Assembly (NCBI GenBank): GCA_900548385.1
Contig: URKJ01000003.1
Coordinates: 1 to 64,000, forward strand
Direction of reading: 5' to 3'
DNA: 64,000 nt
Source: an uncultured bacterium
Lineage (GTDB): Bacteria; Verrucomicrobiota; Lentisphaeria; Victivallales; UBA1829
Shown: positions 43,960 to 52,946 of the stretch, one piece after another
How positions within the stretch are numbered: the stretch's first letter is position 1
Layout of the letters: each line of letters begins with the position of its first letter
Program-made: the position numbers and the translations under genes
Notes under the pieces: model-generated
Told to the model about the DNA's origin: nothing
Seen by the model: only the letters and a program-made list of their open reading frames with translations
Databases searched by the model: none

Positions 43960-43992
43960 CGGCGTTGCTTTTCCTGCAGGAATGCAACGCCG
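43960..43992 (+). terminator. possible intrinsic terminator
   Basis: A 9-bp stem, CGGCGTTGC/GCAACGCCG, with a 15-base loop, after the HTH gene; the T-tract is weak (CTTTGTC). Confidence 0.6.
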
Positions 43993-44013
43993 CTTTGTCA
44001 TTAAGACCCAGTA

Positions 44014-44448
44014 TCAATTCATATCGAAATATTTATTTAAATCCCGGATTTCTGGAAATAGGTTTTTTATAAGAATACTTGAATTTTTTTTGAATAATGC
44101 TATCTTGACCTTTGGCAGACAGAAAATAGAATGTTTATCAGGTGGCTTTGGCTTTAAGAGCTTCTTTTTGCCCCGACTATCGTCATGCGGTTTGGTTCCG
44201 TCAAAACGGCGTTTGTGCAAAAGCTGAACGGCAGTTAAAACCGTATTTTTCCCCGATGAAATTTGGTTCGTTTCGGTTGACTCCGAAAACAGGATAACGT
44301 GATTTGACGCAAAATAACCGTTGGAAGAGAGATCGTTTGTGATGTAGTCTGATGGAACACTGAGCGCAAGCAAAGAGTTTTCAGTCAGTGCTTTCTGAAC
44401 GTGTTCAAACCTGGTCCGGGAAATTCCTATTCTCCAAAAGATTGGGAA
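44014..44448 (-). pseudogene. possible gene remnant in AT-rich patch
   Basis: An open minus-strand frame of 145 codons without a convincing start. It reads as plausible protein (ISRTRFEHVQKALTENSLL, then VPSDYITNDLSSNGYF and a Lys-rich C-terminal half). No ATG or ribosome site is seen and the 5' end is bounded by an in-frame TGA. It may be the 3' end of a broken gene or chance. No family recognised. Composition is AT-rich compared with the surrounding core genes. Confidence 0.3.
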
Positions 44449-44504
44449 TCACATTGGGATAACGCCGTCCGATAAATGAAAATGCAGATGCAGGGAGATG
44501 AATC

Positions 44505-45635
44505 ATGAAAAAAGTATATATATGTATCTTTATGATAATGTCTGCACTGCTGTATTCATCGGAACTTGATTACAGCAAGTCCCTTAAACAGTTCGCTGAT
44601 ACATCTATTGCATCTGAATTGAAAGTTTTTCAAGAGGTGTTATTGAAATATGAACCGCTCTATGATAATTATTTTAATCAATTAAATGAAGATGATAAAA
44701 ATAAATTGATTCTTATGGGGGTAACATTGTTTTGGAAGCAATTACATAGCTCTGATATTTCACCGGATAATATGAATGTGTTGCTGGATATAATTGTCAG
44801 GATAAAATTCAGAACACAGCAGTATGCAAAATTAACGGATCGGTTTCTGTTTGACTTTATTATGCAATTATATACCTCTGAAAATTTATACTTATCCTGT
44901 TGCGGTCTGTCAAATATTAATTTTTTTTCTGATACACTCATCGAAGAGAATGCGTACAAAATTTTTGCGCCTTTTGAAAAGAAGCAAAGAATATCATGTT
45001 ATGAAATTACAAAAATACCTCTGTCAGATTCCTCAAAGAAAGAATATAATGCTTTATTAAAAAAAATGATTCTTAAAGTAAAACAGGAGATCTCTTCATT
45101 GGACAAAAATGGAAATGATGTAAAAGATATGATCAGGAAAATAAATCGTCTATATTTTTGTGCTTATCTTGGAGATCAGGAGTCAAAAAAAGATTTGATT
45201 GATATTTTTTCAAAATTACACTTTACGGATGATTCCGCCGTTTTTAAATTTGTGGTGGATCTTTTGCTTAAATTGAATACAAAAGACGCTGGCATTGCAG
45301 TGCTGTCGCGTTTCCATGAAAATGTAGGGGCTCCCAATTTTTATACGGGAGATTCTCCACGTTATTATATTTTGTCTGAATTATATAAGCGATACCCTAA
45401 TGATGATTTTTTCAGGCAGTATAAAAATTACTTGGAAGCATCCTCCATCTTCTCATCTCCTCCATATCCCGAAGACGATTATCTCGGTGGAGAGGAGGGC
45501 GTTAGGAAGCTGTTCGCCGCGTTTCAAGAGTGGGCGCAAAAACGTTTTCAATATGATCTTCAGCTGAAAAACAGCATTCCCAAAATCAATAGTAAAAATA
45601 GAGCTAGGAAATATAAGATGTTATCAGGGAATTGA
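44505..45635 (+). CDS. AT-rich orphan secreted protein
   Basis: A 376-residue exported protein: a short Lys-containing N-terminus and hydrophobic segment (KKVYICIFMIMSALLYSSE), then a mostly helical, Lys/Asn/Asp-rich mature part (ELDYSKSLKQFADTSIASEL, LNEDDKNKLILMGVTLFW). I recognise no family. Codon use is strongly A/T-ending (AAA, ATT, TTA, GAT), unlike all other genes here, which suggests lateral gain. AGGGAG lies nine bases before the ATG. It is flanked by unrelated minus-strand and RND genes. Could be a surface or effector-like protein; nothing in the sequence shows which. Confidence 0.7.
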   Translation: MKKVYICIFMIMSALLYSSELDYSKSLKQFADTSIASELKVFQEVLLKYEPLYDNYFNQLNEDDKNKLILMGVTLFWKQLHSSDISPDNMNVLLDIIVRIKFRTQQYAKLTDRFLFDFIMQLYTSENLYLSCCGLSNINFFSDTLIEENAYKIFAPFEKKQRISCYEITKIPLSDSSKKEYNALLKKMILKVKQEISSLDKNGNDVKDMIRKINRLYFCAYLGDQESKKDLIDIFSKLHFTDDSAVFKFVVDLLLKLNTKDAGIAVLSRFHENVGAPNFYTGDSPRYYILSELYKRYPNDDFFRQYKNYLEASSIFSSPPYPEDDYLGGEEGVRKLFAAFQEWAQKRFQYDLQLKNSIPKINSKNRARKYKMLSGN

Positions 45636-45799
45636 ATTATCGAAATGGCATTATATGCCATTAGGCAGATAGAATAATACAGCCAGAATTCATGTAATGC
45701 CGCCCTTAAAAAAAAAAGAGGGTATTGTGCTTTTTCGGCCCGCTCTTTCAAAATGTTTGCCGCTTCCCGGATGGTTATCCGGGAAGCGACGCAATATTC
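45636..45799. other. short gap with two hairpins
   Basis: AATGGCAT/ATGCCATT at 45644-45662 follows the orphan gene. CGCTTCCCGG/CCGGGAAGCG at 45761-45788 lies just after the minus-strand glycosidase stop. Both are terminator candidates, without clear U-tracts. Confidence 0.5.
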
Positions 45800-48700
45800 T
45801 TACTTCCGCACCAGTTCATAAGCGGCAACGACTCCCTGCTTTCCGGCTGTGTTCACCCGGAAAACCGTTTTGCCGTCGCGAACCGCAAACGGAATCTCGT
45901 TCAGACGGGAACCGTCAAAATCAACCGCATACAGCCGGAAGCCGGAACAATCGCGGTTCAAAATAATTTCCGCTTCGCCGCGATGGACCAGAAGAGGAAG
46001 GTCGCCCCACTTTTCCCAGATCCGCATTTCCGGATCGCTGAATGTCATCCCAGTGCTTTTCGTCTCGGTCAAGTGGAGAATCAGCAGACGTCCGCTTTGC
46101 GTCAGCGGGAGATTTTCATAGGAGGCGATCAGAATTCCGCAGAACGTCCGTTTGTTGCGGACCTCCGCAAAACGACCGCGCAGGGATTGTCCGGGTTCCA
46201 GCAGGAACCCTTCACTCCGGGGAGAGACCGCGCGGAACTGATTGGTATTCATCCGCAGGGTCAATTCGCCCGTCGAACTGACGAACGTTCCGGTTTCGGG
46301 GTCATAGCTGTTTTTCGGGAGCGCCCCCGCTTTTTCGAGCGTTTCAAAAGCGTTCAGATGATCCGTCGAACGGACCACGGGGACATGCAGCGGCAGGTTC
46401 TGTCCGACGGGATCGGCGGAAATCGCCGCCACCGTACCTGCCGGAAGAACCGGCGGTTTTCCCGGAGAAAAGATTACATTTCCCGTCTTTGCCACAAGCC
46501 CCACGCGTCTCGGGACAATACCGCATTCCTCGCTGTTTTCCAGATTTTCAAAGTGCTTCCTGTTCAGGATAAGCGGGACACAACGGTCGGAGGTCCGGAT
46601 GTCACGCCGCAGGAAAAAGAGATTGCCCGCCCGCTCCGAAAGCAGACGGACCGGATCGTTGACAATATCAAAGAATTCCTGTCTGCTTTCCTCTTTTGCA
46701 AACAGTTTGGCGTTATGGGAATAGGCAAACCGGCAAAGGGCGCTCCAATCCTGAAGCGATGCATAGGCGCCCGTCAGAAATGCTCCTTCCACATTGTAAC
46801 GGTTTGTATTCGTGTAGTCCCATTCCGTGATGCAGAACGGCTTGCCGAATGCACGGGTCTGGAACATGCCGTTCAAAGAACCGGCTCCTTTGCTGATGGA
46901 GCTGTCATTGACCACCATTGCGGGAAGCCCCCAGCCTTTCATCATGACGGGATGCGCCCAGTAGAAATGATTTTCGATCAGATCATACGGTTCCCGCAGA
47001 AGCATGGTGACAATGTTGGTTCCGTGATTCTGATCGGCAAGCATCTGGCGGACGCCGATGGAGCGCAGAAAATCGCGCATTTTCGCATATCCGGCGGGGT
47101 ACACTTCCATCAGGAAGCGGGTCCAGAGGCGGCTGCGCTCCAGGAATGTCGGCTTGTAGCCGTTCCGCTTCAGCCAGGCTTCGAATTTCGGCTCGAATAC
47201 TTCTTTTGTGCCTTCGACAAGCGAGGTCCAGTAGATCGCGTTCTCATTGATGAGATCCAGATTGATGATCGCGGGATCCTCCTTCCAGGCAAGTCCCGTA
47301 TAAGGGTTGACGGAGGACAGAAGATTTTTTGCGTACTCCTGCCAGTTGCGCATGGCGCCGTCCGAAACGAAGACGAGTCCTTTGAACTGGGTTCGGTTGA
47401 TCTGCTTTCCGGGAAACTCCTTGATTTCATCCTTTTCCATGTGGCGGTTGATGAAAAGATCGAGCGTCACATAGATGCCGCGCTTTTTGCAGGCGGCGAT
47501 CAGATAATCCATTCTGTCCTTGAATTCCGCTTTCATCCGTGTGGAAGTGCCGCCGGAACGATCGCAGGTGTCCCGGTCGAAGTGATGCAGACGGATAAGG
47601 TTGTACCCGATTGCGGCAAACTCGTCGGCAAGACGGTCGGAAAGCGCATGATCCATGTAATTCGCGGAGAAGCAGACATTCGCTCCGTAGAATCTGGCGG
47701 GAGTGCCGGGGCGTTTTTCAAATACGATATTGCCGTTCCGGTTTTGGGCGAATCCGTATTTTCCGGCGGGGGCATCCAGCAGAAAGGAGAAATCAAGAAT
47801 GCTGTCTTTGCGTATCCGGCGTTTTCCTTTCACGGGAATCCATTCGGAATTCGCCCGCATGACGAGTTTTTCATCGCGTTTCGGGTTGATCTCATCTTCC
47901 GAAAGAGAGGCGGCGACAATCAGCCAGACGGACTTCCCGGCACTTTCAAACGCGATATGCTTCAGTCCCTTTCCGTCCAGCTTGAACCGGGTCACATAAA
48001 GCCCGATTGCAGAAATGTCGCTTTGTCCGCGCCACCCAACAGACGCGCGGGATAAAGGATATGGCTTCCAGAAATTTGCGACATCCATTCCGCCGATCAC
48101 CGGAATCTTCTGAACGGAGCCGTCGGCAAATGTACAGACGATCCGTCCGATCTCCCCCTCCTGCGGCCACGCGACGGCATGGAGCAGGTAGAGGAATCCG
48201 CCGTTTTGCGGAGCGGAAAACGGCACCGCCGCCCGTTCGGGGAAATAGGGGCGCTCTCTTCCGCGCAGAGCAATACAGCTTTTTCCCTTGTTTTTTGCCG
48301 GGTCGGTCACCAGGAACGTGACATTGGAGCAAACCTTTTTTCCGGGTTCCATCGAAGCCAGGTCGTTGTTCGGTCCCTGATCGGTCCATCCGCCCCGGCG
48401 GTCATCCTGCCGCTCATCCCGGAATCCCATGTTCATGGCGGAATTCAAATCCAGCGGTTCCGAACGATACTCCCGGCGGTGAAACTTGAGGTCAAAGCCC
48501 GTCCGGGAGATGACGCCTCTCTGCGGAACCGGACTGATGCGGAAACCGATCGAGTCCGGCGCATACGAGGTATGTGAAAGGTCATGAAGAGACGCCGTAA
48601 AATTCCCCTCCACGGTGATCAGTCCGTTCTCCGTCGGAAAACGGAACTGTTTCACGGGACCGACAATGCGCATTTTCTCGCCTTTTTTCAGTACGATCTT

Positions 48701-49105
48701 CCGTCCGTCGATCAGATAGGGCTTCCGCTCCCACAGCTCCTTTTTAATGACGGAGCCGAATACGATCCCGTCGGTCTTCAGTCCCGGATCGGCGGAAAGG
48801 GTCTGACGGTACTCCGCGGCGTCCGCAGAGGGACGTTTCAGGCTGACTGCCAGTTTGAACTCCCGGAGAGGAAGATGATAGGTTCCCCGGTATTCGAAAC
48901 CCGCGGGAAGTTCTTTCGGAAAACCCGGATCGGCGACCGCTGTTTTGGCGGAAAGGATACTGCCTTTCCATCCGTTGTTCCATACAGTCATGGAGAAATT
49001 ATGATTGCCTACTTTAAATCCGTACGGAGTGAACTTTCCCCACTCCTCCGCGGCGCCGGCTGTCAGCGCGCAGAGGACCAGAGCGGAAAATAATCGTCTG
49101 ACCAT
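45800..49105 (-). CDS. secreted GH-A clan glycoside hydrolase
   Basis: An 1101-residue paralogue of the two enzymes at 15.5 and 20.4 kb. It has a signal peptide (RLFSALVLCALTAGAAE), an N-terminal beta domain, the NMGFRDERQDDRRGGWTDQG domain (nearly the same words as in the 15.5 kb gene), then the barrel: RFYGANVCFSANY, NLIRLHHFD, the probable acid/base Glu near residue 620 (LDLINENAIYW), and the nucleophile Glu near 757 (FCITEWDY). The C-terminal domain ends VVAAYELVRK. Fourth gene of a minus-strand operon after a prepilin, a GntR-type regulator and a polysaccharide deacetylase. A 776-residue antisense frame is an artefact of codon bias. Confidence 0.83.
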   Translation of the reverse strand: MVRRLFSALVLCALTAGAAEEWGKFTPYGFKVGNHNFSMTVWNNGWKGSILSAKTAVADPGFPKELPAGFEYRGTYHLPLREFKLAVSLKRPSADAAEYRQTLSADPGLKTDGIVFGSVIKKELWERKPYLIDGRKIVLKKGEKMRIVGPVKQFRFPTENGLITVEGNFTASLHDLSHTSYAPDSIGFRISPVPQRGVISRTGFDLKFHRREYRSEPLDLNSAMNMGFRDERQDDRRGGWTDQGPNNDLASMEPGKKVCSNVTFLVTDPAKNKGKSCIALRGRERPYFPERAAVPFSAPQNGGFLYLLHAVAWPQEGEIGRIVCTFADGSVQKIPVIGGMDVANFWKPYPLSRASVGWRGQSDISAIGLYVTRFKLDGKGLKHIAFESAGKSVWLIVAASLSEDEINPKRDEKLVMRANSEWIPVKGKRRIRKDSILDFSFLLDAPAGKYGFAQNRNGNIVFEKRPGTPARFYGANVCFSANYMDHALSDRLADEFAAIGYNLIRLHHFDRDTCDRSGGTSTRMKAEFKDRMDYLIAACKKRGIYVTLDLFINRHMEKDEIKEFPGKQINRTQFKGLVFVSDGAMRNWQEYAKNLLSSVNPYTGLAWKEDPAIINLDLINENAIYWTSLVEGTKEVFEPKFEAWLKRNGYKPTFLERSRLWTRFLMEVYPAGYAKMRDFLRSIGVRQMLADQNHGTNIVTMLLREPYDLIENHFYWAHPVMMKGWGLPAMVVNDSSISKGAGSLNGMFQTRAFGKPFCITEWDYTNTNRYNVEGAFLTGAYASLQDWSALCRFAYSHNAKLFAKEESRQEFFDIVNDPVRLLSERAGNLFFLRRDIRTSDRCVPLILNRKHFENLENSEECGIVPRRVGLVAKTGNVIFSPGKPPVLPAGTVAAISADPVGQNLPLHVPVVRSTDHLNAFETLEKAGALPKNSYDPETGTFVSSTGELTLRMNTNQFRAVSPRSEGFLLEPGQSLRGRFAEVRNKRTFCGILIASYENLPLTQSGRLLILHLTETKSTGMTFSDPEMRIWEKWGDLPLLVHRGEAEIILNRDCSGFRLYAVDFDGSRLNEIPFAVRDGKTVFRVNTAGKQGVVAAYELVRK

Positions 49106-49123
49106 GAAAATACCTCTCTCTTC

Positions 49124-50653
49124 TTATTGGTTTGCGGTTAAAGAAAACCCGTCCAGAGCGAGCGGAGCGGATACATCCGACGCCCGGAACTCAAGGTTCA
49201 GAAAACGGGTTCCGGAAGGAATCTCAAAGCGGAGCGTGCAAGTCTGCGGACCGCTCTTTTCAATTTTCCGGGTAAAGACTTTTGTATAAACCGGCGCCCA
49301 TCCTTTGGCGAACGGCTGAACCTTGACGTGGATCGCCGTTCCGGGAGCTCCGCTGTAACGGTAGACAAGACGGTTCGCGCCGATTTCCATCCCGGTCAGA
49401 TAGTGGAACTGAAAAACAACTCCGTCCCGTTTTGCGATAAAGGCGTTGTTTTCCAGCAAAACGCCTTTTGCGGGCGAGTAGCCATCCGGAACGCCGTCTT
49501 CATCGCGGTCGACGGAAAGGGACGGCATAAGGTTGTACATGGGATCCGGTTTGGAAAGATAAAGACGCTCCGCCCACTCTTTCTGGGTCCGCACCGGAAT
49601 CTGTTTCTTTCTGCACCACTCAAGCAGTTCCGCATGACGTTTCAGGAATTCCTCCCAGCCGCCGGGAACGGCGTTGCTGTTCAAGTGGCTGCTTCCGATC
49701 AGCACCTGATGACGGGCAATGCTGGTTGCAATGTCATGTTTCAGCTTGGAGATGTCTTTTTTCTCCAGAGAAAAGTTTCCCCACATCATCGCGAAGCGGC
49801 AGCGTTCGGGATCGGGTTCATTGTAGACTTTCCGTGCGGAATCGGGGTAGACGGCAGCGCCAGTGTAGCCGAGAGGAGCGTAGACCCGCCTGAGATTTTC
49901 CGCCGTCAGGACTGGTTCATACCCGCCGGGCTGAATCCAGGTGACGGGTTGCCGGACTCCCGCACGTTTGAAATTCTCCGCACTGGCTTTTGCCTGAAGA
50001 CGCAGGAGCGCGTCGGAAGCGATGAAGCCGCCGCGATTGGGAAGCAGACGGAATTCCAGCTCTTTCCGTTCCGGCAGATTGACATTGTTCTCGTTCCAGA
50101 AACTGCGGAGGCTGAGTCCGTCTCCCTGCCGGGTATACAGATAAGCCGTCTTTGTTTCCGGCACATACAGGCATGAAGTCCGCTTCAGCAGCTTCTCCGC
50201 GTCCGCCGGCAGTTCCGTGACGCGGTTTCCCTGAAAGACGGCGCGAAGCGGTTTCGAAAATTTCGATTCATCCGGAATTCCCCGGAAGCAGGCTTTGTTT
50301 CCCGCCCAATGGTCGAATTCCGGATTCGATTCATACTCCCGGCGTTCCTCCGGAGTGCGGGCGGAGAGCGAAAAGACGGAATGAGTCGCGGTGTGATCCA
50401 TGATCTCGTGTCCTTCCTGCTGACGCTGCCGGAGCATCGCGGAATATTCGGGCGCATGGATCCAGTGCGAAATGATCGACATGCTGAACTTGCAGCCGTA
50501 CGGCTGAAAAACGTTTGCCATATCATTCCATTTCCGGACATTCTGGTTGTCGTCGAACCGGAAGCAGAGCCCGCCCTCTTTAGGAACCGTCTGCTCAGCG
50601 GCGAAGCTGAGAAGCGGAAGCAGAATCAGCGTTCGTGGAAAAAATCGTTTCAT
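49124..50653 (-). CDS. secreted polysaccharide deacetylase-like protein
   Basis: A 509-residue exported protein with a NodB/polysaccharide deacetylase-type core. After the signal peptide (RTLILLPLLSFAAEQ) the first motif holds the catalytic and metal Asp (LCFRFDDNQN) and the metal-binding histidines are in GHEIMDHTATHS. The later part includes TWIQPGGYEP and a C-terminal beta domain (ending ALDGFSLTANQ) that may bind carbohydrate. Such enzymes remove acetyl groups from glycans such as GlcNAc or acetylated xylan. AAAGGT precedes the ATG; a longer frame from 50692 overlaps the regulator. Co-transcribed with the GH-A gene 18 bases downstream, so it probably deacetylates the same polymer (inference). 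Confidence 0.8.
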   Translation of the reverse strand: MKRFFPRTLILLPLLSFAAEQTVPKEGGLCFRFDDNQNVRKWNDMANVFQPYGCKFSMSIISHWIHAPEYSAMLRQRQQEGHEIMDHTATHSVFSLSARTPEERREYESNPEFDHWAGNKACFRGIPDESKFSKPLRAVFQGNRVTELPADAEKLLKRTSCLYVPETKTAYLYTRQGDGLSLRSFWNENNVNLPERKELEFRLLPNRGGFIASDALLRLQAKASAENFKRAGVRQPVTWIQPGGYEPVLTAENLRRVYAPLGYTGAAVYPDSARKVYNEPDPERCRFAMMWGNFSLEKKDISKLKHDIATSIARHQVLIGSSHLNSNAVPGGWEEFLKRHAELLEWCRKKQIPVRTQKEWAERLYLSKPDPMYNLMPSLSVDRDEDGVPDGYSPAKGVLLENNAFIAKRDGVVFQFHYLTGMEIGANRLVYRYSGAPGTAIHVKVQPFAKGWAPVYTKVFTRKIEKSGPQTCTLRFEIPSGTRFLNLEFRASDVSAPLALDGFSLTANQ

Positions 50654-50673
50654 GGGAAGAACCTTTCGTTGGT

Positions 50674-51711
50674 TTATGATTGAACGGAACATGTGATGAG
50701 AATACGGACCGTTTCGGGGGGAGTCTGCGGTTCTGCAAGAAGAGTTCTCAGAATCCGCATCTCCTCTTTTGCGAGCCGTTCGAAATCAAGCTGAAGAACG
50801 ATTCCGCGAAAACCGGGATCATGCCGGGTAGACAGATGACTGCCGATCAGAAGACAGTCCTGGGATGTCTCCTCCAGAATATCGCGGATTTCCGTGTAAA
50901 GATAGACTGCGTTATAAACCGCCTGGACCGGGAAGCCGAAATTGAGCAGAGTCCGGAATTGATTCAGCATTTCTCCGGTCCGCGGCAGGAACAGTTTTTC
51001 ATTCAGGGGAATTTCCGCCTCCCGGAACGCCCGCCGGATCCCGTTCGCGGGAGCGTTCCACGGTGGCGTGTCTCCGAGAAAAACGATTCCGGTTTTTCCG
51101 TCTCCGATCAGCCGTTTCGCACAGTCATATCCCGCCTTTTCAAAATCGAATTCAACGGAACTGACGCTGCCGAAAGAATATCCCGTATGCAGAACCAGCG
51201 GGAAATGAGAGGAGGCAAGTTCTTTTATGACCGGTTCATGGAACGTCCGCGGGCTGATCCAGAGAAGGGCGTCCAACTGTTCGTTCCGGATATCCTTCAG
51301 AATGATCTCCGGATTGGAGGACGTCAGATTCAGAAGCCGGATGTACGCGGGAATTTCCGGAATGGCTTTCAGGACTGCGGAAAGATTGTTCGCGTGGTAT
51401 TCATCCAGATGGATCAGCATTCCGTCGGAAATGATGACTCCGACAACCGGGAGCCGGGCGGTACAGGGAGTCGTGGCGGTTTCCAGCCGCTTCGGGTTCG
51501 TAAAGGAGCCGATGCCCGGCTTGCCGATGATGTAGCCGTCCTGCGTCAGCTCCTTCATCGCCTTGCCGACCGTCTGACGGCTGACGCCGAATTTTTTGGA
51601 AAGTTCAATCGTCGTCGGGATCTGAACGGATTTGTCTTTTGCTTTCAGCGCCAGAGAAAGAACATAGCGCCGGATTTTCATGTATTCTGCAACCAATGCG
51701 GATTCTGCCAT
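50674..51711 (-). CDS. GntR-headed, LacI-type sensor regulator
   Basis: A 345-residue regulator with a GntR winged helix-turn-helix at the N-terminus (QIPTTIELSKKFGVSRQTVGKAMKELTQDGYIIGKPG) fused to a LacI/periplasmic-binding-protein-like sensor (GVIISDGMLIHLDE, FDFEKAGYDCAKRL, KTGIVFLGDTPPWN), the AraR-type combination. It would bind a sugar and control the operon it lies in. AAGGAGCAG precedes the ATG; a long in-frame extension upstream overlaps the prepilin gene and lacks homology. Located inside the operon, between the prepilin and the deacetylase. Confidence 0.9.
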   Translation of the reverse strand: MAESALVAEYMKIRRYVLSLALKAKDKSVQIPTTIELSKKFGVSRQTVGKAMKELTQDGYIIGKPGIGSFTNPKRLETATTPCTARLPVVGVIISDGMLIHLDEYHANNLSAVLKAIPEIPAYIRLLNLTSSNPEIILKDIRNEQLDALLWISPRTFHEPVIKELASSHFPLVLHTGYSFGSVSSVEFDFEKAGYDCAKRLIGDGKTGIVFLGDTPPWNAPANGIRRAFREAEIPLNEKLFLPRTGEMLNQFRTLLNFGFPVQAVYNAVYLYTEIRDILEETSQDCLLIGSHLSTRHDPGFRGIVLQLDFERLAKEEMRILRTLLAEPQTPPETVRILITCSVQS

Positions 51712-51730
51712 TTTCTGCTGCTCCTTACCA

Positions 51731-52510
51731 TTATTGATAGGGAAGCCATACGGTTCCGTAACGCAGATTCTTCCACGAAACGCTTGCGGCATGACCATCG
51801 AAGAATACAACGCTCGCCAACTGTCCTCCCCCGTGACGGTATGCAAGCCATGGATTGTAATCCGAATCGGGAATATTTTCGCCGTACTCCCAGTATTGCG
51901 AGGGATCCTGACGCTTGGCGCAGCCGTCCCTGACCGTTTCCGTATAAATCAGCTTCGAAGACGGGGATTTGACCCGGGTCAGCTGGTAGAAGCCTATCTG
52001 ATCGTGCGTACTGCCGGAGAAACGGGTGCTCCCGTTATAATTCTGCGCATAAAATCTGGAAAGCTGGGAAAATTTTCCGTTATAAGAATAAGGGGCTTTC
52101 TTCGACGGACACGTCATCCCGTTCACGACATACCCCCTTTGCCACTGGTAATCTCTTCCGATCGTCGCGATACCGGCGTTATCCAGAAACTCCCGGTTGG
52201 AATACCATTTGTCATCCTTCTCCGAACCATCCGGATCACTGATTTTTCCGCCGCTGAACGGAACCCATGCGTCATTGTTGCCCGAAGCATACATCATTCC
52301 GCCCGATCCATACTGTTTCAAAATGCTTACGCAGGCGATCTGATGCGCCTTTGCCCGCGCACTGTTCAGAGCGGGCAGAAGAAGCGCTCCCAGGATGGCG
52401 ATCACGGCAATTACGACAAGGAGTTCCACGAGCGTAAATCCACATCTTCCCCGGCAATCCGGAGGACGGAAAGACACGGACTTCCCGCAGTGCTGCGACA
52501 TACATTTCAT
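51731..52510 (-). CDS. prepilin-type protein with DGH motif
   Basis: A 259-residue prepilin-like protein with leader residues up to CRGRCG, then FTLVELLVVIAVIAILGALL and LPALNSARAKAHQIACVSILKQYG. The C-terminal motif is SVVFFDGHAAS. The chosen ATG has GGAAGGA nine bases upstream; another ATG three codons earlier abuts it. First gene of the operon (prepilin, regulator, deacetylase, GH-A) and directly under a perfect sigma-70 promoter. Fourth prepilin-like gene in the window. Leader length (24 residues) is longer than in the 19.5 and 34 kb copies. Confidence 0.87.
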   Translation of the reverse strand: MKCMSQHCGKSVSFRPPDCRGRCGFTLVELLVVIAVIAILGALLLPALNSARAKAHQIACVSILKQYGSGGMMYASGNNDAWVPFSGGKISDPDGSEKDDKWYSNREFLDNAGIATIGRDYQWQRGYVVNGMTCPSKKAPYSYNGKFSQLSRFYAQNYNGSTRFSGSTHDQIGFYQLTRVKSPSSKLIYTETVRDGCAKRQDPSQYWEYGENIPDSDYNPWLAYRHGGGQLASVVFFDGHAASVSWKNLRYGTVWLPYQ

Positions 52511-52580
52511 TTCAACCATTCCTTCCCCATTTTTTTAATCTTTGTTTCAATATGTAGGCAATTAATTGTCCTTTGTTTAA

Positions 52581-52609
52581 ATTATACTCTGAAACTGCAT
52601 TTTTGTCAA
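52581..52609 (-). promoter_or_regulatory. consensus sigma-70 promoter
   Basis: On the minus strand: TTGACA, 17 bases and TATAAT, perfect consensus at both boxes, 71 bases before the prepilin start. GTTTCAGAGTATAAT is shared with the prepilin promoter at 14.66 kb. Plus-strand open frames over 52573-53091 are not credible. Confidence 0.93.
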
Positions 52610-52946
52610 GACCAAAAAGAGAAAAATTATGGAAAAATCATAAAAAAAACGGTTTCTTCCGTTTACAGACAACCCGTTTTTCAACAGCGGAAATCGGCGG
52701 GAGAGGCGTTTTTTTAACGGATGGATGGAAAAAGGAATCAATACCGGGGCGCAATTTCCTGCATGGAGAGATTCTGCCGCTACGTCCCCAGAAGTTTGCT
52801 GTGCCCGGATTCGGGATCGCATGCCGGTGGCATTGTTTCCCGAACAGGTGGAACACCCGTCAAAAGGGAACGGAGAGTGCGGAATATCCATCGCTTCGGC
52901 ATGGACAGCAGAGGAAGAGGCGGGGAGGGGAAAACGCTGTGGCGAG
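52610..52946. other. intergenic, no gene seen
   Basis: About 340 bases between the prepilin promoter and the enolase terminator. Only short open frames on both strands, none with a ribosome site or recognisable product. Confidence 0.5.

Noticed and set aside
45725..48055. 776-codon open frame on the plus strand opposite the glycosidase
   Set aside because: It is antisense to a gene with a signal peptide and catalytic motifs; its translation is arginine/histidine-rich and shows no domain. High G+C at third positions makes long antisense frames common.
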